Assembly (NCBI GenBank): GCA_023451855.1 | Contig: JAEXXY010000484.1 | Span: 1 to 17,271, forward strand | Source of the DNA: Actinomycetes bacterium | GTDB lineage: Bacteria > Actinomycetota > Actinomycetes > Actinomycetales > Dermatophilaceae | DNA: 17,271 nt | Direction of reading: 5' to 3' | Part shown: positions 11,595 to 17,271 of the stretch, piece after piece | Position numbering within the stretch: the first letter of the stretch is position 1 | Layout: every line of letters starts with the position of its first letter | Notes under the pieces: model-generated | Databases searched by the model: none | What the model saw: the letters and a program-made list of their open reading frames with translations, nothing else | What the model was told of the DNA's origin: nothing | Program-made: the position numbers and the translations under genes

Positions 11595-13940
11595 ATGACG
11601 ACAACCTCTGGCCAGCCGCACGCCGCAAGCACCGGGCGAGCCTCGGAACCACCAGCACGCGGGGTCTCCCGGAGGAGGTTCATCGGATTCGTCGTGGCGG
11701 GCGCAACGCTCACCGTCGCGGCCGAGATCGGGGGAGCCGAGGCCGCCGCTGCGGCGGTCCCGAGCCCGCCGCAGGTGCCCGAGCTCTACGACCTCGGCGA
11801 CCTGCAGACGCACGCGGCGCTGCCGACCTCCCAGCTGATCCGCATCACCGTCGACGACAAGGGCATCGCCCACTTCGCCATCCCCCGCATGGAGGTGGGG
11901 CAGGGCATCACGACGGCCGCGGCCATGATCATCGCCGAGGAGCTGGCGATGCGCGTCGAAGACGTACGCGTCACGCTCGCCCCCGCTCGTCCCGAGCTGG
12001 TCTTCAACCAGCTCACGGGCGGCTCGAACACGATGCAGTCGATGTTCACGCCCATCCGGGTCGCTGCCGCCATCGCCAAGGGAGCCCTCCTGCGCGCCGC
12101 CGCGACGGCTCTGGGTGCAACGGTGTCGTCACTCGTGGCCAAGGGCGGCGTCGTGACGGCCCCCGACGGCAGCCACCGGACGTACGCCGAGCTGTCGGGT
12201 CTCGCGGCCACGTCCACGACGACGGCCGTTGACGTCGAGCTCGCCCCGACCACCTCGTTCACCGTTGTCGGCACCCCACGGAACCGGGTGGACGCGCTCG
12301 ACGCCGTGACCGGCCGCAAGCGGTTCACGATGGACCTCGACGTGCCCGACGCGCTGCCGACCATGGTGTGTCGACCCCCGACCCTCAACGGCTCGCCACG
12401 CACTGTCGACAACCTCGCGGCCGTCCAGCGGATGCCGGGGGTCACCGACGTCGTCGCTGTCGACACGGGCGTGGCCGTGCGGGCCGAGACGTTCGGCCAG
12501 TGCATCGACGCCGTGCGCGCCCTGCGGGTCACCTGGGCCGGTGGGCCCGTGGAGGGCGAGTCGGACGACTCGGTGCTGCAGCGCCTCAAGGCGGCCGAGC
12601 TGCCGATGAGCGTGCCCAAGGTGCCCCTGCTGACCCAGACCGTCGACATGCGGTTCGAGTTCATGTTCCGCAGCAGCGCGGCGCTCGAGCCGAACTGCGC
12701 CATCGCCGACGTCCGCGACGACCGGGCCACCGTGTGGGCCGGCCTCAAGGCGCCGATCGTCGCCCAGCGCAACATCGCCAAGGCCGTCGGCCTCCCGATC
12801 GACAAGGTCACCGTGAACGTCGTCACCGGCGGAGGGTCCTTCGGGCACAAGCTCTTCGGTGACGCCGCGATCGAGGCGGCCAAGATCTCCAAGGCGATGG
12901 GCAAGCCGGTCAAGCTCATGTGGCACCGGGCCGACGAGCCCCGACAGGGCCGCACGCACCCGATGGCCACGTCGAGGATTCGGGCGACGCTGCTCGCCGG
13001 GGAGGTGCTGACCTTCGAGCAGCGGCACACGAGCATCAAGACCGACTTCTCGCACGGCCTCGGCGAACGGCTGACGGCCCTCGCCTCCGAGCTGCCCGCC
13101 GGGCTGGGCAACCTCGGCCTGGCCGAGTCGATCTTCACCCTGACCCAGGAGCTGCCCTACAACTTCGGGGTCGTGACCCAGCTGCTCGACGAGGTCGACA
13201 TGGGCTTCAACACCGGCAGCATGCGCAACATCTACTCACCCGACGTCGCCTGCGCCAACGAGCTCTTCATCGACCAGCTCGCGAAGAAGCTCGGCAAGGA
13301 CCCGCTCGCCTTCCGCCTCGCCTTCCTGCGCAACGAGCGCGTCAAGGCCTGCCTGCGAAAGGTCGCCGAGGCCGGCCAGTGGGGTCGGTCGATGCCGGCC
13401 GGCACAGCGCAGGGCATCGCGATCCACTCGGAGTACAAGGGCGCCACGGCGGTCCTCGTCGAGATCGACTGCCGGCCCGAGACGGTGAACCGGCAGGTCC
13501 GTGACGCGGTCACCGGTCCGCGCGTCACGTCGGCCGTCATCGCGATCGACGCCGGCCTCGTCGTCAACCCACGCGGCCTCGAGGCGCAGATGATGGGCGG
13601 GGTGTCCGATGGCATCGCGCTCGCGCTGACGAGCAGCAACCACCTCCAGGACGGTCACTTCCTCGAGGCGAGCTGGGACAACTACTTCTACACGCGCCAA
13701 TGGAACATGCCACCGAGCTTCGAGTGCATCGTCATGCCCTCCGATGCTCAGCTGCCCGGTGGGGCGGGGGAGGCCGGCGTCGCGGCCACGGTCGCGGCCA
13801 CGGCCTGCGCGTACGCCCGGGCCACCGGCACCGTCCCGACACGGTTCCCGATCAACCACGGCACCGTGTCGTTCACCCCCAAGACCTTCGTCCCGCCGGT
13901 GCCGCCGTCGCCCACCGACGGACTGGCCCACACCTACTGA
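11595..13940 (+). CDS. Molybdenum hydroxylase large subunit, IorB-like, Tat-exported
   Basis: This 781-residue protein is a molybdopterin-binding subunit of the xanthine dehydrogenase/aldehyde oxidase superfamily. Its closest type is the isoquinoline 1-oxidoreductase IorB group, which has a Tat signal and similar length. A twin-arginine motif SRRRFIG at 25-31 is followed by a hydrophobic segment and an Ala-rich cleavage region near 45-54. Cofactor motifs include PRMEVGQGITT near 96-106, TGGSNTMQS near 136-144, GGGSFGHKLFGD near 413-424, and PGGAGEAGVAATVAA with Glu726 as the expected active-site base. These enzymes hydroxylate N-heterocycles or oxidise aldehydes using water. The [2Fe-2S] subunit gene follows 11 bp later; no FAD subunit gene is adjacent. 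ATG 11595 is chosen because AGAAGGGA lies upstream and the Tat signal then sits at the N-terminus. The substrate is unknown. Confidence 0.9.
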   Translation: MTTTSGQPHAASTGRASEPPARGVSRRRFIGFVVAGATLTVAAEIGGAEAAAAAVPSPPQVPELYDLGDLQTHAALPTSQLIRITVDDKGIAHFAIPRMEVGQGITTAAAMIIAEELAMRVEDVRVTLAPARPELVFNQLTGGSNTMQSMFTPIRVAAAIAKGALLRAAATALGATVSSLVAKGGVVTAPDGSHRTYAELSGLAATSTTTAVDVELAPTTSFTVVGTPRNRVDALDAVTGRKRFTMDLDVPDALPTMVCRPPTLNGSPRTVDNLAAVQRMPGVTDVVAVDTGVAVRAETFGQCIDAVRALRVTWAGGPVEGESDDSVLQRLKAAELPMSVPKVPLLTQTVDMRFEFMFRSSAALEPNCAIADVRDDRATVWAGLKAPIVAQRNIAKAVGLPIDKVTVNVVTGGGSFGHKLFGDAAIEAAKISKAMGKPVKLMWHRADEPRQGRTHPMATSRIRATLLAGEVLTFEQRHTSIKTDFSHGLGERLTALASELPAGLGNLGLAESIFTLTQELPYNFGVVTQLLDEVDMGFNTGSMRNIYSPDVACANELFIDQLAKKLGKDPLAFRLAFLRNERVKACLRKVAEAGQWGRSMPAGTAQGIAIHSEYKGATAVLVEIDCRPETVNRQVRDAVTGPRVTSAVIAIDAGLVVNPRGLEAQMMGGVSDGIALALTSSNHLQDGHFLEASWDNYFYTRQWNMPPSFECIVMPSDAQLPGGAGEAGVAATVAATACAYARATGTVPTRFPINHGTVSFTPKTFVPPVPPSPTDGLAHTY

Positions 13941-13951
13941 GGAGCACCCCC

Positions 13952-14428
13952 ATGGCACAGCACACCTTCAGGGTCAACGGCGAGCCCGTCACCGTCGACG
14001 TCGCCGACGACGTGCGGCTCCTCTGGGTCCTGCGCGACGTGCTCGGCATCACCGGACCCAAGTACGGCTGCGGGATCAACGTCTGCAAAGCCTGCACGTC
14101 GCACATCAACGGCAAGGCCTTCAACCCGTGCTCGGTCCAGGTCAAGGACATCGGACCCGACGACGAGATCACGACGATCGAAGGCCTGCCCGACACCGTC
14201 GGCGCCGACCTGCACCCGATGCAGGAGGCCTGGCTCGAGCGAGATGTGGCCCAGTGCGGCTACTGCCAACCCGGGCAGATCATGGCGGCGGTCGCGCTCG
14301 TCCGCAAGGTCCGGGCCGAGGGACGCCAGATCACCGACGCCGACCTCGACGGCATCCGCAACGTGTGCCGGTGCGGCACGTACACCCGCATCCGGGAGGC
14401 GATCCGGGACGGCGCCAAGCGCATGTAG
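13952..14428 (+). CDS. [2Fe-2S] small subunit of the molybdenum hydroxylase, IorA-like
   Basis: This 158-residue protein has the standard two-cluster layout of the small subunit. The N-terminal plant-ferredoxin-type cluster is formed by Cys40, Cys45, Cys48 and Cys60 (YGCGINVCKACTSHINGK). The C-terminal four-helix cluster is formed by Cys102, Cys105, Cys139 and Cys141 (QCGYCQPGQ and NVCRCGTY). It passes electrons from the molybdenum site to an acceptor. CKAC replaces the more usual CGAC around the first cluster. It starts 11 bp after the large-subunit stop with GAGGAG overlapping that stop, so the two are co-translated. It has no signal peptide, so it is probably exported together with the Tat-bearing partner. 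The large-before-small order is the reverse of iorAB. Confidence 0.92.
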   Translation: MAQHTFRVNGEPVTVDVADDVRLLWVLRDVLGITGPKYGCGINVCKACTSHINGKAFNPCSVQVKDIGPDDEITTIEGLPDTVGADLHPMQEAWLERDVAQCGYCQPGQIMAAVALVRKVRAEGRQITDADLDGIRNVCRCGTYTRIREAIRDGAKRM

Positions 14429-14445
14429 CGCGGCGGTCAGCCCCC

Positions 14446-14502
14446 GACGACCACAAGGTCAGAAGAGCGCCACGACCGAGCGGCGGATGACCTGACGTCG
14501 TC
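14446..14502. terminator. Nested inverted repeat between convergent genes
   Basis: GACGAC (14446-14451) and AGGTCA (14456-14461) are matched by TGACCT (14488-14493) and GTCGTC (14497-14502), enclosing a 26-base loop. It lies between the ends of the hydroxylase operon and the LLM gene and could stop transcription from both sides. Stems are short and interrupted. Confidence 0.3.
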
Positions 14503-14522
14503 CGATGAGTGCGCTGGTTGGT

Positions 14523-15350
14523 CTACTCGCCGTGCAGGTCGGCGATCGCCGACTCCCACTGCTCCAGTGCCCGCTCGACCGGACCACGCGGGTAGGACGG
14601 CAGCCAGTGCACCACCCGCTGGAAGCCCGCCTTCTCGTACTCCTCCAGCAGGCGCGGGTCGGCCGGCACGCCCATCACCATGAGGTCGATGTGGCGGTCT
14701 GCACGCGCGCGCAGCTCACGGGCCCGCTCGAGGACGGACGGGGCGTGGTTCGGGAACCACGCGTCGCCGAAGGCGAGCACCCGCTCGTGCACCGTCGGTC
14801 CGGACCCCCCGACGAGCACGGGTGGGTGCGGGCGCTGGGCGGGCTTGGGCCACGACCAGATCCGGTCGAAGCTGACGTGCTGGCCGTGGTAGGTCGCCTC
14901 GTCCTGGGTCCAGATCTGCTTCATCGCCTCGACGCGCTCGCGCAACACCGCCATCCGCGTCCGCGGGTTGGTGCCGTGGTTCTCCATCTCCTCACGGTTC
15001 CACCCCGCTCCGACACCGAACTCCAGTCGCCCACCGGAAAGAACGTCGATGCTTGCGACCTGCTTGGCGGTGATGATGGGGTCGCGCTGGGGGACGAGGC
15101 AGACGCCGCTGCCGACCCGCAGGCGGGAGGTCGCGACGGCCGCGGCGGTGAGGGTCACGAACAGGTCGTGGGTGTGCCAGTACTTGCGGGGCAGCTCGCG
15201 TCCGTTGGCGTACGGCGTCGAACGGGCCGCCGGGATGTGCGTGTGCTCGGCGAAGAAGAGGGACTCCTGGCCCGCCTCCTCCACCAGGGCGGCGAGGGCG
15301 CCCGGCTCCATCGCGTCGTGGGTGGCGAAGTAACCGACTCCGAACTCCAT
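14523..15350 (-). CDS. LLM class F420-dependent oxidoreductase
   Basis: This 275-residue protein has the luciferase-like monooxygenase fold in the F420-type form. It opens with MEFGVGYFATHDAMEPG, followed by SLFFAEHTHIP near 30-40, the RLRVGSGVCLVPQRDPIITAKQ core near 86-107, and the diagnostic SGGRLEFGVGAGWNREEMENHG near 115-136. LVGGSGPTVHERVLAFGDAWFP near 189-210 lies near the cofactor phosphate site. Enzymes of this group use reduced F420 (some use FMN) for hydride transfer to varied substrates; the substrate here is unknown. The frame is open to 15572, but ATG 15348-15350 starts right at the first beta strand and has GAAGGG just upstream, so the upstream extension is rejected. It converges on the hydroxylase operon. 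A repeat-rich region precedes it. Confidence 0.88.
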   Translation of the reverse strand: MEFGVGYFATHDAMEPGALAALVEEAGQESLFFAEHTHIPAARSTPYANGRELPRKYWHTHDLFVTLTAAAVATSRLRVGSGVCLVPQRDPIITAKQVASIDVLSGGRLEFGVGAGWNREEMENHGTNPRTRMAVLRERVEAMKQIWTQDEATYHGQHVSFDRIWSWPKPAQRPHPPVLVGGSGPTVHERVLAFGDAWFPNHAPSVLERARELRARADRHIDLMVMGVPADPRLLEEYEKAGFQRVVHWLPSYPRGPVERALEQWESAIADLHGE

Positions 15351-15357
15351 GCCCTTC

Positions 15358-15363
15358 ACGGTA
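15358..15363 (-). promoter_or_regulatory. Candidate -10 element of the LLM gene
   Basis: On the minus strand TACCGT lies 7 bases before ATG 15350, the same hexamer and almost the same spacing as at the LAL start. A GAAGGG Shine-Dalgarno-like sequence overlaps this space, so a leaderless start is possible but not certain. Confidence 0.3.
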
Positions 15364-15446
15364 CGCAGCAAGGCACCGGTCCGCGCCCGGGGACACGAGG
15401 GGACGTTCGAAGCCGTCGCGGCGACATGGTGCGACGAACCACCGCC

Positions 15447-15495
15447 GAGCGGCATGACCGGGCGATCGTAGTCGCCCTCAGAGCGGTATGACCGG
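15447..15495. repeat. Two 15-bp direct repeats flanking a perfect inverted repeat
   Basis: GAGCGGCATGACCGG (15447-15461) and GAGCGGTATGACCGG (15481-15495) differ at one base and start 34 bp apart. Between them GGGCGA and TCGCCC (15460-15465 and 15472-15477) form a 6-bp inverted repeat around TCGTAG. The block lies 97-145 bp before the LLM start codon and looks like a regulatory site. Confidence 0.55.
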
Positions 15496-15572
15496 ACGCT
15501 GCCTCCTGCCGAAAACGGTGCCGTGCAGGTAGCGGTCGGTCGCTCGTCATGAGGGAGGATCGGCGACCTCAA

Positions 15573-15608
15573 GCCTCAGTTGGGGCCTCAGTTGTGGCCT
15601 CGCTTCGT
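15573..15608. repeat. 12-bp tandem repeat, about three units
   Basis: Units GCCTCAGTTGGG and GCCTCAGTTGTG are followed by a degenerate third unit GCCTCGCTTCGT. It lies past the TetR stop. A simple slippage repeat is the likely explanation. Confidence 0.45.
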
Positions 15609-15692
15609 GGCGACCCTTGCGGAGGGGGAGCTCGGCGTGGGGGCGCTGCTGTGATGGCGACGCCGCCGGAGCCGTTGGGGGCGGATCGGAGG

Positions 15693-16286
15693 TCAACCGC
15701 GAAGGACGGTACTGATGCTCTCGCGTACGGTCGCCACGACATCGGCGACAGCAGTCTCGGCCGGGGCGGCGGCCATCGTGACGTACATGGCGGCCGACAC
15801 CAGCCGCGCCTGCCGGGTGGCCTCGCGCTCGTCGGTCTCCGTCCAGCGGCCGATGAGTGCGGCCATCGTCCGCTCGGTCTCGTCGACGATGGCGAGCGCG
15901 GCCGCGTGGCCGGGCACTTCGGGGTCGCCGAAAAGCATCTCCCGCAGGTAGACCCGGCCGTTGCCGACGTGGATGCGGTTGCACTCGACGACGGGGGCGA
16001 GCAGGGCCGCCACGGCGTCGACGGCGTTGTCGGCCGCGCCCGCGGCGGCCCGACCCTTCTCGAGTGCGCTCTCGTAGTGGCTGTTCTGCACGAGGAGGAG
16101 CAACTCGCCCTTGGTGCGGGCGTAGAGGAAGAGGGTGCCGGTCCCGATGTCGGCCGCATCGGCGATCTGCTGGGTGGTCACCTCGTCGACGCCGTGCTCG
16201 GCGAACAGCCTCGACGCGGCTGCGACGATGCGTTCGAGTTTCGCCTGCTTGTTGCGTTCGCGGCGTCCGGGTGGCGGGGACGTCAT
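15693..16286 (-). CDS. TetR/AcrR family transcriptional regulator
   Basis: This 197-residue protein has the normal TetR length. The N-terminal DNA-binding domain spans about 10-65: RIVAAASRLFAEHGVDEVTTQQIADAADIGTGTLFLYARTKGELLLLV, quoted here in part as VDEVTTQQIADAADIGTGTL (33-52) with the helix-turn-helix at about 36-57. The C-terminal ligand-binding part is all helical and lacks a recognisable ligand signature. ATG 16286 follows AGGAG at 8 bases. It is transcribed toward the LLM gene and is preceded by a hydrolase and a dehydrogenase stub on the same strand. TetR proteins of this kind often repress adjacent catabolic genes. The ligand is unknown. Confidence 0.92.
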   Translation of the reverse strand: MTSPPPGRRERNKQAKLERIVAAASRLFAEHGVDEVTTQQIADAADIGTGTLFLYARTKGELLLLVQNSHYESALEKGRAAAGAADNAVDAVAALLAPVVECNRIHVGNGRVYLREMLFGDPEVPGHAAALAIVDETERTMAALIGRWTETDEREATRQARLVSAAMYVTMAAAPAETAVADVVATVRESISTVLRG

Positions 16287-16437
16287 CGACTGCTCCTAGG
16301 TGTGCGCTGACGCGGGTGTTCTCGGCCTGCCGTCAGGGCCGTCCGGAAGAGGCATCGTTCCACACGTCCGGTCCCCTGGAGAGGGGGAGCGGGCGGTCGC
16401 GTGGACGACCTGTCCGAGACGGCTGAGGTGCTGAGGT

Positions 16438-16488
16438 GACGGCGCGGCCGATGCCGCGGCCTGCTCCGCTGACCAGGTCGGAGGGCAC
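16438..16488 (-). pseudogene. N-terminal stub of a short-chain dehydrogenase/reductase
   Basis: From GTG 16486-16488 the minus strand reads VPSDLVSGAGRGIGRAV. This holds the SDR cofactor motif TGxxxGxG in the form SGAGRGIG, right where an SDR begins. After GRAV the sequence turns into TSAPQPSRTG, which no longer fits the helix that follows in SDRs, and the frame stops at 16333. Neither neighbouring gene contains the rest. The likeliest reading is a deletion remnant of an SDR gene that once lay between the hydrolase and the TetR gene. Chance similarity cannot be excluded from 17 residues. Confidence 0.45.
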
Positions 16489-16531
16489 GCGCTGCTGGAT
16501 TCTGGTCGGACGGGGGGAGGCGGGCTCGAGG

Positions 16532-17271
16532 TCAGGCCGCGAGGAAGGCGGCGGCTCGCGGCGCGAAGTCCTCCCAGTACTGGAAGACCCCGCCGTGGCC
16601 CGAGTTCGGGTAGAGGACAAGCTCGGAGCCGGCGATCCGGCGGTGCAGGTCCTCGGAGAGGACGGAGGGGACCATCCGGTCATGGTCGCCGTTCGCGATG
16701 AGCGTCGGCACTGTGATCGCCGACAGGTCTGACGGCCTGGAGCGGCCGTAGCGGGCGATCGCCCTCAGTTGGGTGCGGAAGGCGGTAAGGCTCACTGGGG
16801 CGTCTCGGTCGGCCGCGCGCTCCCGCAGCCGGCCGATGAACTCCTTGGCGGCCTGCTTGCCCGGGGTGTCCTGCTCAAAGAAGAGGATCTCCTTGGGGTC
16901 GCGGCGGGTGACGGTGGCGCGCAGGACGTCGAGGTAGGTCGTCCGGACGACCTTCTCGATGTCCCGGCCGCCTCGGGGGCCGGTGCCCGTGAGGACCTGG
17001 CGCCGCACGAGGCCGGGGTGCGCCAGCGCGAGGTCCTGGACGACGAACCCGCCCATCGAGAAGGCGAAGACGTCGATCGTCGTGAGGCCGAGCGCTCTGA
17101 GGAAGGTGTAGGCGTCCTCAGCTGCGGCCTCGATCGTGTCGGGGACGCGCCCCGTCGAGGCGCCCACCCCCGGCTGGTCGAAGGTGATGACGTGCCGGGT
17201 CGCGGCGATCGCGTCGACGATCCGGGGGTCCCAGTTGTCGAGGTTGGCCCCGAGGTGGTGGAAGAAGACGA
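16532..17271 (-). CDS. Alpha/beta hydrolase, N-terminus cut by window edge
   Basis: The frame runs from the stop at 16532 to the right edge without a start that fits the fold, so 245 C-terminal residues are visible. The visible N-terminal end reads FFHHLGANLDNWDPR, then FDQPGVGAST, both typical of the region before the nucleophile. The nucleophile elbow is FAFSMGGFVVQD (Ser in SMGG), the acid lies in NGDHDRMVP and the His in NSGHGGVFQYW, so the triad is complete. This group is commonly annotated simply as alpha/beta hydrolase and is often found beside TetR regulators, as here. A GTG at 17165-17167 could be mistaken for the start but would delete the oxyanion strand. The substrate is unknown. 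Confidence 0.9.
   Translation of the reverse strand, partial: VFFHHLGANLDNWDPRIVDAIAATRHVITFDQPGVGASTGRVPDTIEAAAEDAYTFLRALGLTTIDVFAFSMGGFVVQDLALAHPGLVRRQVLTGTGPRGGRDIEKVVRTTYLDVLRATVTRRDPKEILFFEQDTPGKQAAKEFIGRLRERAADRDAPVSLTAFRTQLRAIARYGRSRPSDLSAITVPTLIANGDHDRMVPSVLSEDLHRRIAGSELVLYPNSGHGGVFQYWEDFAPRAAAFLAA

Larger units (their letters stand above)
15351..15692. other. 342-bp stretch without a convincing gene
   Basis: It lies between the LLM start and the TetR stop. It holds a candidate -10 (15358-15363), two 15-bp direct repeats flanking a palindrome (15447-15495) and a short tandem repeat (15573-15608). Frames that cross it do not show known motifs. Confidence 0.5.

Noticed and set aside
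14505..15491. 328-codon plus-strand frame
   Set aside because: It is antisense to the LLM oxidoreductase and has no recognisable fold.
15351..15572. N-terminal extension of the LLM protein
   Set aside because: The extra 74 codons read as a Ser/Arg/Pro-rich run with no match to the fold. ATG 15350 sits at the first strand and has GAAGGG upstream.
1..17271. CRISPR arrays, tRNA genes, insertion sequences and phage genes
   Set aside because: No spaced repeat arrays, tRNA folds, transposase motifs or phage protein motifs were seen on either strand.

Overview
The window is high-GC DNA (roughly 70% by eye) with strong G/C preference at third codon positions, GTG as well as ATG starts, several start codons placed as in leaderless mRNAs, an actinobacterial-style type A RNase P RNA, a LAL-type LuxR regulator and an F420-type LLM oxidoreductase. 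Together these point to a chromosomal segment of an actinobacterium. A family such as Intrasporangiaceae is a guess only.

Layout. (1) 1-614, minus: 5'-complete but edge-truncated small membrane protein, preceded by a possible 20-residue leader ORF (620-682). A perfect CRP/GlxR-like palindrome (738-755) lies in the divergent gap. (2) 863-3545: a partner-switching set: STAS anti-anti-sigma factor (+), HATPase anti-sigma kinase (-) and a GAF-GAF-SpoIIE/PP2C phosphatase (+). No sigma factor is visible. (3) About 3603-4006: rnpB, with its -10 element overlapping a hairpin that follows the phosphatase gene. (4) 4180-10468: a hydrolase cluster around a 908-residue LAL regulator. A secreted alpha/beta hydrolase is divergent to the left; to the right lie a chloroperoxidase/arylesterase-type hydrolase, a second cytosolic alpha/beta hydrolase and an MBL-fold hydrolase in a tight operon. 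(5) 10677-11186: a small lipoprotein. (6) 11595-14428: a two-subunit, Tat-exported molybdenum hydroxylase of the isoquinoline oxidoreductase (IorB/IorA) type. (7) 14523-17271, minus: LLM oxidoreductase, TetR regulator, a stub of a short-chain dehydrogenase, and an alpha/beta hydrolase that runs off the right edge.

The most specific new observation is a 23-bp element (GACTACG, 4 variable bases, GCACGTGGT, pyrimidine, CG; a dyad ACTACG-N7-CGTGGT). It occurs in the same orientation and at nearly the same distance (55 and 52 bp) before the start codons of the two hydrolase transcription units that flank the LAL gene. This suggests the regulator controls the divergent hydrolase, the hydrolase-hydrolase-MBL operon and possibly itself. 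The substrate is not deducible; esters or lactones are a reasonable guess from the enzyme classes.

Two stretches longer than 300 bp lack a convincing gene (11187-11594 and 15351-15692). Both carry repeats that are described below.
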